A stretch of 64,000 nucleotides of DNA from NCBI GenBank assembly GCA_019117485.1, contig DWZQ01000021.1:23604-87603 (forward strand). The letters are read 5' to 3'. The DNA comes from Candidatus Agathobaculum intestinipullorum. GTDB taxonomy: Bacteria > Bacillota > Clostridia > Oscillospirales > Butyricicoccaceae. Position 1 is the stretch's first letter, and every line of letters starts with the position of its first letter. The position numbers and the translations under genes are program-made. Below are positions 42,754 through 52,044 of this stretch, one piece after another. Below the pieces are notes generated by a model. It had not been told where the DNA came from. It saw only the letters and a program-made list of their open reading frames with translations, and ran no database searches.

Positions 42754-45700
42754 TGCTTTGGCAGAGCATATCGAAAGCACTGCTTTGGAATGAGATAGAG
42801 GCCACAAGGGAAAAGGGATGGTTGCGTATGGGAGCGGTCTGGGAGTTCTTTGAGGAACTGGGAGAACGGGTATATGTATCGGAGGTAGAGACTAACGCAC
42901 TGGTCTATATGAATGCCAGCTTGCGACAGTCGCTGGGCTATCAATCGAATGAAGGGTATTGCGGTGAAAAGTGTTACCATGTATTGTATGGAAAGAAGGA
43001 ACCCTGCCCTTTTTGTAACAATCAGGAATTGCGGACAGGAGAATACATCACGCGGGTTTATAAAAACCCCTTACTTGAGCGCAGTTCTTTGATCAAGGAT
43101 TGCCTGATCGAATCGGATGGAACGCAGTACCGCGTTGAGATTGCGATGGATTGGGATGAAGCGGAAGAAAAGCAGACGACGGTTTTTACAGCACGCAGCG
43201 GGGAAATTCTCAACGGATGTTTGCAGCAGGTATTTGCTACAACCAGCCCAGAGGAGGCCCTGATGAGGATGTTGGCCTATATTGGGAATACCCTGTTGTG
43301 TGACCGCGTCTATATTTTCGAACTGCGCAATGCACAATGGATGGATAATACCTATGAATGGTGTGCCAAAGGCGTAGAACCGCAAAAACACATGCTTCAG
43401 AATGTGTCGACGGACAGTGTGGCATGCTTTCTACCAATGCTGGAAGAAGACCGTGTAGCTGTTGTGCGGTCCGCCGATGAAATCAGTTCCACCAGCCCTG
43501 CGGAATACGCTTTTATGAAATCTTTGCAGATATCTTCCTTTGCAGCCGGACCAATCCGGAGCGATGGAAAGATTATAGGCTATGTCGGGGTGGATGAGCC
43601 GAACAAAGATATGATGGGGTTGCTCCAGCCGTTGTTGGAGGTTATCGGTTATTTTGTCGCGTCACTGCTCAAGCGGCGCGCCATGATTGGCCGTTTGCGG
43701 GAAATGAGCTTTCACGATCAGCTTACAGGCGCATACAACCGCAACGCGCTGGTAGAATATTGTGAACAGACGCCAATGCATATGGTAGGCGTTATTTATT
43801 GCGATATTACAGGGCTTAAACGCGTCAATGATGTGTTGGGGCACATGGAAGGGGATCGGATGATCCAGCATTGCTACCAGCTGATCAGTGAGAATCTGGA
43901 AACCGATCTGATCTATCGCATCGGCGGCGATGAATTTGTCATTCTATATCCAAACTGCCCTCAGAAGGATTTTCGAAAACAGGTGCAGCTGTTGCAAAAG
44001 CTAGTCCGTCAAGATGATTATCACATTGCAATTGGCTCGGTGTGGTCAGATCGTCAGCCGCTGCACTTGAAGAAGCTGATCGAGCAGGCAGATAGCAATA
44101 TGTACGAAAATAAACGTGACTTTTACGCGTGGCAGCGTATAACGAAGGAGGACGGGCGAAATCATATGTCTCAACCAGAGCATTTAGAAGCGGTAGAGGA
44201 AAAAAGCGAATTTCAGAAATTTTTGGAAAATACCTATTATGATATGGAATTCGTATTCCAATCTATGTCGCAGCAGAACTCTTCCAGTTACTTTTATTTT
44301 GGCGATATGCAAAAAGACATGTTTTACATCTCGGATAATATGCGGGATGACTTCGGGTTCCAGAGCAATGTCGTCAACGGATTGTTCCGGTTGTGGTCAC
44401 AGCGGATCAGCACGCCGGAATTTCAGGATATCTTTTGGCAGGATATTTCCGCCATGTTGCGTGAAAAGCGCGAGTCGCACGACCTGCGCTATCAGGTGCG
44501 TGATGTCAACGGGAATAATAAGTGGGTTCACTGCTATGGCATTATGAAATGGACAGAGGACAGGACTAAGCCGCTGTTTTTCTCTGGCCGTATTTTACAT
44601 CAGGATAATAATTTTGTTGTTGACCCGGTGACGAATTTTCCACATGAGTATGCGGCGTTCGGTCAACTGAACGATTTGCAACATAAAGGTGAGAAAACAG
44701 TGGTGGTTGGCTTCAGCCTCAACAGCATCACCGAGATTAACAGCACCAAGGGGCGGGCCTACGCGGACCGTCTGCTGAAAAATATTGCCGATAAGCTGAC
44801 GGAAATGCTCTCGTGGAAGATGAGCTTCCATCGTCTGGAAGGTATGCGCTGTATGGCGGTTGTCAATGCCATGTGCATGGAACCGAAGGAAGATGTTGTG
44901 CAACAGATTCGGGAGATTGTTGAAGAAGGCTATGAAGCAATGGGCATTTCGGTTCGCAATGCCTGTTCCTTTGGCGTTTTGGAATATCCTTGTGAGGATA
45001 TGACGCCGGAGGATGTGGTGGAAAACCTCATTGCACTGATTCGTATTGCGAAGCAGGACGCTGACCAACCGTTTATGGAGTATTCTGTGGATAACCTCAA
45101 GCGGATCAAAAAGATGTCCAACATGGCGCTGGCGCTGGGCGAAGATGTGATGCACAACATGGAGAATTTCCGTGTTGTGGTGCAGCCTGTTGTGGCGGCA
45201 CAGACGGGCAAGGTCATTGGCGGGGAAGTGCTGCTGCGCTGGCAGTTTGAAGGAAAGGATATTTCGCCCGGACTGTTCATTCCGGTTTTGGAGAAAAACG
45301 GGATGATCCATATTGCAGGACGATGGGTTTTTGAGCAGGCAGTGCGCAACTGCTTGCAGATGCTGACCTACAATCCGGATTTTTATCTCACGTTTAATAT
45401 CAGCCTGCATCAGCTATCCGATACTGAATTACTGGGCTTTATGCAGCAAACGTTGGAGAAATACCATCTGCCCGGTTCGCATCTGGTTGCAGAATTGACA
45501 GAAAGCTGTCTGGACGAGCAGCCGGAAAAGCTGGAACAGTTGGTTGCGCATTGTAGCAATCTGGGTATGCGGATCGCGTTGGATGATTTCGGTAGCGGCT
45601 ATTCGTCGCTTCGGATGCTGCTGCAATATCCGTCCAGCATCATCAAGCTGGATCGCTCGCTGTTGCAGGAGATTACGGAGTCGGACGAGAAAATGCATTT

Positions 45701-45884
45701 TATCGGCAGTATTGTGTATGCATGCCATCAGTTTGGTAAAAAGGTATGCATGGAGGGTGTTGAGCGGGAGGATCAGAATACTATTATCCGCGACACCGGC
45801 TGCGATATGATCCAAGGGTTTTATTATTACCGTCCGATGGAATTGTCGGCATTGCACCGGCTGCTGAGCGGTGCGGAAGGGTAA
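42753..45884 (+). CDS. multidomain GGDEF/EAL cyclic-di-GMP protein
   Basis: 1043 residues, no membrane segment. In order: a PAS-like domain with a CPFC pair (about 25-130), a GAF-like domain (about 150-315), a GGDEF domain with intact 'RIGGDEFVILYPN' (about 325-465), a second PAS-like region (about 490-620), a degenerate GGDEF-like domain (625-780, LEGMRC in place of GGDEF), and an EAL domain (about 795-1040). The EAL part retains 'GGEVLLRW', 'AELTES', 'LDDFGSGYSS', 'IKLDRSLL' and 'MEGVERED', so it may be active. The protein could both make and break c-di-GMP. Its start overlaps the HD-GYP stop. Confidence 0.9.
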   Translation: MLWQSISKALLWNEIEATREKGWLRMGAVWEFFEELGERVYVSEVETNALVYMNASLRQSLGYQSNEGYCGEKCYHVLYGKKEPCPFCNNQELRTGEYITRVYKNPLLERSSLIKDCLIESDGTQYRVEIAMDWDEAEEKQTTVFTARSGEILNGCLQQVFATTSPEEALMRMLAYIGNTLLCDRVYIFELRNAQWMDNTYEWCAKGVEPQKHMLQNVSTDSVACFLPMLEEDRVAVVRSADEISSTSPAEYAFMKSLQISSFAAGPIRSDGKIIGYVGVDEPNKDMMGLLQPLLEVIGYFVASLLKRRAMIGRLREMSFHDQLTGAYNRNALVEYCEQTPMHMVGVIYCDITGLKRVNDVLGHMEGDRMIQHCYQLISENLETDLIYRIGGDEFVILYPNCPQKDFRKQVQLLQKLVRQDDYHIAIGSVWSDRQPLHLKKLIEQADSNMYENKRDFYAWQRITKEDGRNHMSQPEHLEAVEEKSEFQKFLENTYYDMEFVFQSMSQQNSSSYFYFGDMQKDMFYISDNMRDDFGFQSNVVNGLFRLWSQRISTPEFQDIFWQDISAMLREKRESHDLRYQVRDVNGNNKWVHCYGIMKWTEDRTKPLFFSGRILHQDNNFVVDPVTNFPHEYAAFGQLNDLQHKGEKTVVVGFSLNSITEINSTKGRAYADRLLKNIADKLTEMLSWKMSFHRLEGMRCMAVVNAMCMEPKEDVVQQIREIVEEGYEAMGISVRNACSFGVLEYPCEDMTPEDVVENLIALIRIAKQDADQPFMEYSVDNLKRIKKMSNMALALGEDVMHNMENFRVVVQPVVAAQTGKVIGGEVLLRWQFEGKDISPGLFIPVLEKNGMIHIAGRWVFEQAVRNCLQMLTYNPDFYLTFNISLHQLSDTELLGFMQQTLEKYHLPGSHLVAELTESCLDEQPEKLEQLVAHCSNLGMRIALDDFGSGYSSLRMLLQYPSSIIKLDRSLLQEITESDEKMHFIGSIVYACHQFGKKVCMEGVEREDQNTIIRDTGCDMIQGFYYYRPMELSALHRLLSGAEG

Positions 45885-45955
45885 TTGATCAGGATGAGCG
45901 GCCCGGGTGTGATATGGGCTGGATATCTATTTTGGTATAAGGTCTATATAGGGGT

Positions 45956-45996
45956 GCCGTCATGGAAGTTTCCGACTTCCATGACGGCGCTTCTTT
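45956..45996 (+). terminator. rho-independent terminator after the GGDEF/EAL gene
   Basis: GCCGTCATGGAAGT and ACTTCCATGACGGC form a perfect 14-bp stem around TTCCG, followed by GCTTCTTTG. Confidence 0.8.
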
Positions 45997-46081
45997 GTGT
46001 CATAAAGGAATTGCTGAATCCAGATGCGTGTGAAGCATGCTTTTTTGTTGGATTTGACAGCACGAAGCAAAACGTGTTTCC

Positions 46082-46110
46082 TTTACCGTCCTGTGCAGTT
46101 GTGGTACAAT
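46082..46110 (+). promoter_or_regulatory. sigma-A-type promoter of the VOC/hydrolase/aminotransferase/xth operon
   Basis: TTTACC, a 17-base spacer, then TACAAT, about 58 bases before the first start codon. The -10 is good, the -35 weak. Confidence 0.45.
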
Positions 46111-46168
46111 AAAAATAAAAGCATGTGAAACACTGCGGTAACATGCAGATAGGGAGGGGAGGAATAGC

Positions 46169-46621
46169 GTGCTACAATATAAAATGCCCGTGTTGGCGGT
46201 GCGTGATATGGAAGTCTCCAAGCAATTTTACCATGACTTGTTCGATCAGGAGGTTGTGCTCGATTTAGGGCGCAATGTAACGCTTTCGGGCGGCTTTTCC
46301 TTGCAGGCGGATTTTGATGAGTTGGTCGATATCCCGAAGTGTACGATCCTGCATCAATCAAACAATATGGAACTGTACTTCGAGACGGATGATTTTGATG
46401 CGTTTGTTGAAAAATTGCACGATTTCCTTGATATTGAGTTAGTACACCCGCTTAAGATGCATGAATGGCAGCAGCGTGTTGTGCGTCTGTACGATCCGGA
46501 CTGGCATATTATCGAGGTGGGAGAGCCGATGGATAATGTGGTGCAACGCCTGCTTGGCGAGGGGTATGATGTGGAGGAGACAGCCCGCATAACACAGATG
46601 CCGAAAGCATTTGTTGAGTAA
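46169..46621 (+). CDS. VOC-superfamily protein (glyoxalase/bleomycin-resistance fold)
   Basis: 150 residues, start GTG 46169 after GGGAGGGGAGG. The two beta-alpha-beta-beta-beta units are visible: 'MPVLAVRDMEVSKQFYHDLFDQEVVLDLGRNVTLSGGFSLQ' and 'MELYFETDDFDAFVEKL...VVRLYDPDWHIIEVGE'. The final Glu in 'HIIEVGE' is the usual metal ligand. Members include lyases, dioxygenases and antibiotic-binding proteins; the substrate cannot be predicted. The stop overlaps the next start (TAATG). Confidence 0.85.
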   Translation: MLQYKMPVLAVRDMEVSKQFYHDLFDQEVVLDLGRNVTLSGGFSLQADFDELVDIPKCTILHQSNNMELYFETDDFDAFVEKLHDFLDIELVHPLKMHEWQQRVVRLYDPDWHIIEVGEPMDNVVQRLLGEGYDVEETARITQMPKAFVE

Positions 46622-47367
46622 TGCAAGAAAGGTTTGGAATAGATATGTTTTGTTTTCAGCCGGCGTTTGCTGACTGTGGCGACGCGCAAATTGCATATTA
46701 TGATGCAGGACGAGGCAAGCCGCTTGTGCTGCTGCATGGCAACGGGGAGGATAGCTCGTACTGGAAAGCGCAGATTCCTGAGTTTACCCGTTTTTTCCGT
46801 GTGATTGCGGTGGACAGCCGCGGGCATGGCGCATCCGAAAGCGGTAAGCAGGGGCTGTCATTTGATTTGATGGCGCACGATCTGAAAACCGTGCTGGATA
46901 CGCTCGGTATCCAAAAGGCACATATTCTCGGTTTTTCCGATGGGGGCAACTTGGCGATCAAGTTTGCGATGCTGTTCCCGGACTATGTGGACAAGCTCAT
47001 TCTGAACGGTGCAAACGTTGAGATGTTCGCGGGCATGAAGCCACATTTCCAGCTGCCGGTTTACGCGGCATATGGTGCGCTGCGCGTGCTGGGTAAGGTT
47101 AGCCCGCGGGCGGCGCGCAGGCGCGATGTGTTCGGTCTGATGGTGCATCCGTATGGGGTGTCTATGAACGATCTGGCGCGGTTGACCATGCCGACACTGA
47201 TCATCGTTGGTGAGCACGACATCGTGCGCACCAGCCAGACGCGTGAAATGGCCGCGCGTATCCCATACTGCCGCGTGGAAACCTTCCGCGACGGTGACCA
47301 TTTCGTCGCGGCCAAGCAGCCGTCCCGTTTTAATCGGACGGTGGTGGAATTTTTGTTGGGGAGATAA
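46621..47367 (+). CDS. alpha/beta-hydrolase fold protein
   Basis: 248 residues, typical length. The oxyanion segment 'LVLLHGNGEDSSYW', the 'VDSRGHGAS' turn, nucleophile Ser in 'LGFSDGGNLA', acid Asp in 'VGEHDIV' and His in 'DGDHFVA' give a complete triad. A small cap lies after the nucleophile. Such proteins are esterases, thioesterases or C-C hydrolases; nothing visible sets the substrate. ATG 46621 overlaps the previous stop; ATG 46645 is a possible alternative. Next in the operon is an aminotransferase. Confidence 0.88.
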   Translation: MQERFGIDMFCFQPAFADCGDAQIAYYDAGRGKPLVLLHGNGEDSSYWKAQIPEFTRFFRVIAVDSRGHGASESGKQGLSFDLMAHDLKTVLDTLGIQKAHILGFSDGGNLAIKFAMLFPDYVDKLILNGANVEMFAGMKPHFQLPVYAAYGALRVLGKVSPRAARRRDVFGLMVHPYGVSMNDLARLTMPTLIIVGEHDIVRTSQTREMAARIPYCRVETFRDGDHFVAAKQPSRFNRTVVEFLLGR

Positions 47368-47372
47368 TCAAT

Positions 47373-48539
47373 ATGCAGTTTATCAAGGCGGGGCAGACCG
47401 CAGAAAGCAATATTTTCAATCGGCTCGATGAGCGTAAGCGCGCGTTGATCGCAGGTGGTGCGGACGTTATCAACCTGTCGATCGGCACGCCGGATTTCCA
47501 GCCGGATGCGCATGTGATGGAAGCAGTCAGCCGCGCGGCGCTTGAACCGGAACAGTACAAGTATTCGTTGACCGAAACACCAGCGCTGCTCGCGGCTGTG
47601 CAGGATTGGTATCAGCGCCGCTACGGGGTGACGCTCGCGGAAGATGAGATCATGGCGGTCTGTGGTTCGCAGGAGGGCATCGCGCACGTTGCATTCGCGT
47701 TTGCCGGCGCGGACGACCTGATCCTCGCGCCAGACCCGGGCTATCCCATTTTCTCGTTCGGCCCGATGATGACCGGTGCGACAATCGGCCTGTACCCGCT
47801 TAAAGCGGAAAACAACTGGCAGCTCGACTTTGCCGATATTCCGGACGATGTGGCCGATCGTGCCAAGGCGATCGTAGTGTCTTATCCGAACAATCCGACC
47901 ACCGCAGTGGCTGACCGTGCGTTTTACGAAAAACTGGTCGCCTACGCGCGCAAGCATGACCTGATCGTCATTCATGATAACGCCTATTCCGACCTGCTGC
48001 TCAATGGGGAAGAGGGATTATCGTTCTTGTCCATTCCGGGCGCGAAGGAGGTTGGCATCGAGTTTAACTCACTGAGTAAAACATATAACTTAACTGGTAT
48101 GCGTGTTTCGTTTGCGCTGGGCAACCGTGATGTGCTCGCGCGTTTCCGTGCGTTCCGTTCGCAGATCGACTACGGCATGTTCTATCCCATTCAGGCGGGC
48201 GCTGTTGCAGCGCTGACCGGGCCGCAGGATATCGTGCGGCGCAACCGGGAAGGCTACATGGCGCGGCGCGACGCACTGTGCGGCGGCCTACGCCGTATCG
48301 GCTGGGACGTGCCGGACGCGCAGGGTACGATGTTCGTGTGGGCCAAGATTCCGGCTCGATTTGCCTCTTCTGTCGACTTCGTGCTGGAACTGATGGAAAA
48401 GACCGGCGTCATTTGTGTGCCGGGCAGCTCGTTCGGCCAGCAGGGCGAGGGTTATGTGCGATTTGCGCTGGTCGTGCCGCCAGAACGGATGGAAGAAGCT
48501 GTGCGCCGCATAGACGAAAGCGGCATCCTACAAGGATAA
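47373..48539 (+). CDS. PLP-dependent class I/II aminotransferase
   Basis: 388 residues. Fold type I aminotransferase of the DapL/aspartate group. The start 'RLDERKRALIAGGADVINLSIGTPDFQPDAHVM', the 'YPNNPTTAVADRAFYEKLVAYARKHDLIVIHDNAYSDLLLNG' segment with the PLP-binding Asn, Asp and Tyr, the Schiff-base Lys in 'EFNSLSKTYNLTGMRVSFALGN', and 'GEGYVRFALVVPPERMEEAVRRI' are present. It resembles proteins often annotated as LL-diaminopimelate aminotransferase, but substrate specificity is not decided by these motifs. It starts five bases after the hydrolase gene. Confidence 0.9.
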   Translation: MQFIKAGQTAESNIFNRLDERKRALIAGGADVINLSIGTPDFQPDAHVMEAVSRAALEPEQYKYSLTETPALLAAVQDWYQRRYGVTLAEDEIMAVCGSQEGIAHVAFAFAGADDLILAPDPGYPIFSFGPMMTGATIGLYPLKAENNWQLDFADIPDDVADRAKAIVVSYPNNPTTAVADRAFYEKLVAYARKHDLIVIHDNAYSDLLLNGEEGLSFLSIPGAKEVGIEFNSLSKTYNLTGMRVSFALGNRDVLARFRAFRSQIDYGMFYPIQAGAVAALTGPQDIVRRNREGYMARRDALCGGLRRIGWDVPDAQGTMFVWAKIPARFASSVDFVLELMEKTGVICVPGSSFGQQGEGYVRFALVVPPERMEEAVRRIDESGILQG

Positions 48540-48551
48540 GGAGAACGCACG

Positions 48552-48932
48552 ATGAAAATTGAGCATGTTTCGCTATATACCAGGGATCTGGCGCGCGCCC
48601 GCGCGTTTTACGAGACCTATTTTGACGGCATTGCTGGTGCATTGTATCACAACCCGAAAACCGGCCTGCAAACCTACTTTTTGTCATTTGCGGACGGCGC
48701 GCGGCTTGAGCTGATGACCCGGCCGGAGTTGGCGGAGACAGCGGAGGGTATGCGCGTCGGTTGGGCGCATCTGGCGTTTTCTACCGGCTCGCGTGAGCAG
48801 GTAGATGGGCTGACTGCGCGTCTGCGGGCGGACGGGTATTCTGTTGTTAGCGGCCCTCGTGTGACAGGAGACGGCTATTACGAGAGCTGTGTGCTTGACC
48901 CGGATGGAAATACTGTTGAAATTACCGTATAA
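48552..48932 (+). CDS. VOC-superfamily protein, lactoylglutathione-lyase-like
   Basis: 126 residues, standard single-domain VOC length. Begins [25 protein letters not shown], with the His and '[12 protein letters not shown]' pattern of the glyoxalase fold, and ends '[18 protein letters not shown]' with the metal-binding Glu. Its other ligand-type residue is the Glu in '[11 protein letters not shown]'. It is a different paralogue from the operon's first gene. Substrate unknown. AAGGAGAA precedes the ATG. Confidence 0.88.
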   Translation: MKIEHVSLYTRDLARARAFYETYFDGIAGALYHNPKTGLQTYFLSFADGARLELMTRPELAETAEGMRVGWAHLAFSTGSREQVDGLTARLRADGYSVVSGPRVTGDGYYESCVLDPDGNTVEITV

Positions 48933-48943
48933 AAGGAGCAACA

Positions 48944-49693
48944 ATGAAGCTGATCTCATGGAACGTTAACGGCTTGCGCGCTTGCGTGGGCAAGGGCTTT
49001 TTTGACTTTGTCGCGGCTGAAGAGCCGGATATGCTGTGCCTGCAGGAAACGAAGTTACAGCCGGAGCAGGCGCCTGAAATCGAGGGTTATCACGAATACT
49101 GGAACTCGGCCGAAAAGAAGGGCTACTCAGGTGTGGCGCTGTTTGCCAAAACAGAGCCGCAGGGGGTAACCTATGGCCTTGGTATTGACGAGCACGACCA
49201 CGAGGGGCGCGTGATCACGGCGGACTTCGGGGATTTTTACCTTGTCACGGTTTATACACCTAACTCGCAGGATGAACTCAAGCGTCTGGACTACCGTATG
49301 CGATGGGACGATGATTTCCGCGCATATCTGCAAAAGCTGGACGCAGAAAAACCGGTTATCGTGTGCGGCGATATGAATGTCGCCCATCAGGAGATCGATT
49401 TGAAAAACCCCAAGACCAACCGCCGCAATGCGGGATTCACCGATGAGGAACGTGAGAAAATGACAGCGTTGCTGGACGCGGGCTTTACCGATACCTTCCG
49501 TCATTTTTATCCTGACCTCACGGGCGCGTATTCGTGGTGGAGTTATCGTTTCAAGGCGCGTGAGAAGAACGCGGGGTGGCGTATCGACTATTTCCTCGTG
49601 TCGGATCGGTTTGTCGACCGTGTTAAGGACGCGCGTATCTTGAGTGACGTGTTTGGCTCGGATCATTGCCCGGTTCTGATCGAGATTGCATAA
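48944..49693 (+). CDS. xth: exodeoxyribonuclease III / AP endonuclease
   Basis: 249 residues. Removes abasic sites and 3' blocks in base-excision repair. Catalytic motifs are all present: '[10 protein letters not shown]', metal Glu in 'LCLQETKLQ', 'VYTPNSQ', the '[26 protein letters not shown]' block, '[12 protein letters not shown]' and the catalytic His in '[11 protein letters not shown]'. The length fits the ExoA type. It ends the operon and is followed by a bidirectional terminator. Confidence 0.96.
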   Translation: MKLISWNVNGLRACVGKGFFDFVAAEEPDMLCLQETKLQPEQAPEIEGYHEYWNSAEKKGYSGVALFAKTEPQGVTYGLGIDEHDHEGRVITADFGDFYLVTVYTPNSQDELKRLDYRMRWDDDFRAYLQKLDAEKPVIVCGDMNVAHQEIDLKNPKTNRRNAGFTDEEREKMTALLDAGFTDTFRHFYPDLTGAYSWWSYRFKAREKNAGWRIDYFLVSDRFVDRVKDARILSDVFGSDHCPVLIEIA

Positions 49694-49695
49694 GC

Positions 49696-49730
49696 AAAAG
49701 GCTGCAAGCCATTTCGGCTTGCAGCCTTTT
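49696..49730. terminator. bidirectional terminator between xth and the AEC transporter gene
   Basis: AAAAGGCTGCAAGCC and GGCTTGCAGCCTTTT form a perfect 15-bp stem around ATTTC. A-tracts and T-tracts on the two sides let it serve both convergent genes. Confidence 0.85.
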
Positions 49731-49742
49731 GGTTTGTGGATG

Positions 49743-50678
49743 TCAGCCGCCGAGCAGGGTGCTCAGCGCGATAATGCCCGGGATAGTGATAGCGGAAAAA
49801 ATAGTCGAAACTGCGACGACGCGCGTGGAGAACAGATAGTCCGTGTGGTAGGTCTGTCCGAATAGCGAACATATCAGTGCGACCGGCGCAGCCGCACACA
49901 CAAGCATGGAGTTGCGCAATGTGTGCTCAAGCGGGAGAAGGAGAAAAATGGCCATCGTTAGCAGCGGCATGATAAGCAGGCGCAGCGAGGAAAGGAAATA
50001 AACCTGACTGTCACGGAAGCAGGAGCGCAGGTCACACTGGGCAAGGAATGCGCCGATCACCAGCATGGCGACAGGGGTGTTGAGCGAGGCCATGTAGGAC
50101 ACCGCGGAAGCGGCGACGGTCGGCAATTGGAACGGCGTCAGGAAAAAGAACAGGCCGATCACGATGGATACCGTACCGGGATTGATAAGTACATTGCGGA
50201 TACGCTGCGCACGCGGTACGTCACGCGACAGCTGCGCTACTCCATAACTCCACAGCAGCAGGTTGTTGACTACAATAAACGACGAGCCGAGGAAGATACC
50301 GTAAGAGCCATACAACGCGTCGAGCAACGGCAGGCCCATAAAACCACAGTTCGTGAATACCAGACACATACGCCGATCAGCAAAATTGGCATGCGGGCCA
50401 TTGGGGCGGAATAGAATTTGCCCAACTACAATGGAGAGCCCCATCGCGATGAACGCGCATAGGGCAGACATGACCAGCGCGTACCCAAGCTCCGGCTCAA
50501 ATTTGCGCTGGAATGAATCGATAATGACGCATGACGCGACGATACGCGTCAGTATGAGCGACAGCTGCGCTGTACCCTGATTGTCCAGATATTTCAGCCG
50601 GAAACAGATGTAGCCCACCGCCATGAGCAGGAACATGACCAATAGTTGGGATACCAAAATCTGTATGTTTTCAAGCAA
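49743..50678 (-). CDS. AEC-family transporter (auxin efflux carrier/malate permease type)
   Basis: 311 residues and about ten membrane helices in two five-helix halves. The start 'ILVSQLLVMFLLMAVGYICFRLKYLDNQGTAQLSLILTRIVASCVIIDSF' and the last third 'MLVCAAAPVALICSLFGQTYHTDYLFSTRVVAVSTIFSAITIPGIIAL' are typical of the family. Members move organic anions or related small molecules; the substrate is not predictable. It is a monocistronic - strand gene convergent with xth and divergent from dacF. Confidence 0.88.
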   Translation of the reverse strand: MLENIQILVSQLLVMFLLMAVGYICFRLKYLDNQGTAQLSLILTRIVASCVIIDSFQRKFEPELGYALVMSALCAFIAMGLSIVVGQILFRPNGPHANFADRRMCLVFTNCGFMGLPLLDALYGSYGIFLGSSFIVVNNLLLWSYGVAQLSRDVPRAQRIRNVLINPGTVSIVIGLFFFLTPFQLPTVAASAVSYMASLNTPVAMLVIGAFLAQCDLRSCFRDSQVYFLSSLRLLIMPLLTMAIFLLLPLEHTLRNSMLVCAAAPVALICSLFGQTYHTDYLFSTRVVAVSTIFSAITIPGIIALSTLLGG

Positions 50679-50720
50679 ATCAAACGCCTCCGATGGATGA
50701 TAAATTGCAAGTTATCTTTT

Positions 50721-50750
50721 ATCTTAATGCAACACAAGGGGTGCTGTCAA
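50721..50750 (-). promoter_or_regulatory. sigma-A-type promoter of the AEC transporter gene
   Basis: On the - strand TTGACA, an 18-base spacer, then TAAGAT, about 42 bases before the start codon. Confidence 0.6.
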
Positions 50751-50802
50751 TGGGGCAGGCATGCTTTTCCGGTGCCGGGCATAGGATATTGCGAAAGGGT
50801 GG

Positions 50803-51945
50803 ATGGCTGTGAAAAAAATGATCTGCGCTGCGGCGCTGGGTGGATTGCTGCTCGTGCAGGCGGCAGCACTGCCCGAAATGGGTGCATTGAACGCGAAATC
50901 GGCTGCATTATATGCGGCAAATGGGCAGGAGCTGTATTCAGTCAATGCGGATGAGCCGCTACAGCCTGCATCCGTGACCAAGATCATGACCATGCTGCTG
51001 ACTATGGAAGCACTGGAGCGCGGTGAGGTGACGCTGGACACCATGATCACAGGCAGTGAATATGCCTGTTCGATGGGCGGCACGCAGGTCTGGCTGGAGC
51101 CGGGTGAGCAGCTGTCGCTGGATGAGATGCTCAAGGCAATCGCGGTCGGCTCAGCAAATGATTGCGCAGTTGCCGTGGCAGAGCATCTGGCGGGAACGGA
51201 AGCGGCGTTCGTTGAGCGGATGAATGCGCGCGCGTTGGAACTGGGTTGCACCAGCACGCAGTTTATCAACGCCAACGGGCTGGACGGTATGGGACAAAAG
51301 ACCATGACCTCGGCGCACGATATTGCGCTTATCTCCTGCGAGCTGCTGCGGCATCCCAAGATCCTTGAATATACCGGCATCTGGATGGACAGCATCCGCG
51401 GTGGTAAGTTCTCGCTGGCAAATACAAATAAGATGCTCAAAAGCTATCCTGGACTGACCGGGCTCAAAACCGGCTACATCTCGGAGGCGGGGTATTGCAT
51501 TTCGGCCAGCGCCGAGCGGGATGGCCTAAGCCTCGTCGCAGTCGTGATGGCGGCGCCGACCAAGGAGACTCGCATGGCGGATGCGTCAGCGTTACTCAAT
51601 TATGGCTTTGCCAACTTTACTGTGTATGAGCCGCCTGCGGGGCTGCTCGAGCCGGTACCGGTTACGCTCGGTACAACGTCAACTGTGCAGCCGGTGGTGC
51701 AGGATACGGAGTCGATCGTGATTGAAAAGGCGCAGGCAGGTACGTTGGAAACGCAGCTTTCATTACCGGAAAGCTTGACGGCGCCTATCGAGGCGGGGCA
51801 GCAGATCGGCGAATTGACCGTGCTGAGTGGCGGCGAGACGCTGCTCACCCTGCCGGTGACTGCGGCGGAGTCTGTCGGCGCACTGGGGATTTCCGGTTTA
51901 CTGCGCGCTTTTTTGGGCGGGCTGGCCAGTGGTGGGGCGGCCTGA
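50803..51945 (+). CDS. dacF: D-alanyl-D-alanine carboxypeptidase (PBP5/DacF type)
   Basis: 380 residues with an N-terminal signal peptide (KKMICAAALGGLLLVQAAALP). Low-molecular-weight penicillin-binding protein that trims the terminal D-Ala from cell-wall pentapeptides. Active-site motifs: SVTK (catalytic Ser and Lys) in 'QPASVTKIMTMLLTMEAL', SAN in 'VGSANDCAVAVAEHL', and KTG in 'GLKTGYISEAGYCI'. A C-terminal beta domain and a Leu/Gly-rich amphipathic tail ('GISGLLRAFLGGLASGG') suggest membrane attachment. GAAAGGGTGG precedes ATG 50803. The dacF versus dacA label is tentative. Confidence 0.93.
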   Translation: MAVKKMICAAALGGLLLVQAAALPEMGALNAKSAALYAANGQELYSVNADEPLQPASVTKIMTMLLTMEALERGEVTLDTMITGSEYACSMGGTQVWLEPGEQLSLDEMLKAIAVGSANDCAVAVAEHLAGTEAAFVERMNARALELGCTSTQFINANGLDGMGQKTMTSAHDIALISCELLRHPKILEYTGIWMDSIRGGKFSLANTNKMLKSYPGLTGLKTGYISEAGYCISASAERDGLSLVAVVMAAPTKETRMADASALLNYGFANFTVYEPPAGLLEPVPVTLGTTSTVQPVVQDTESIVIEKAQAGTLETQLSLPESLTAPIEAGQQIGELTVLSGGETLLTLPVTAAESVGALGISGLLRAFLGGLASGGAA

Positions 51946-51980
51946 TATGGACAAAATGACGGAAAGTTTATAAATGATGC

Positions 51981-52009
51981 TTGAGGTTTCGGGCAAACTA
52001 TGGTACACT
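51981..52009 (+). promoter_or_regulatory. sigma-A-type promoter of the mini P-loop gene
   Basis: TTGAGG, a 17-base spacer, then TACACT, 36 bases before the start codon. Confidence 0.6.
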
Positions 52010-52044
52010 AAGAACAACCTCAAAGGTTGGGAGGATATAAAACT

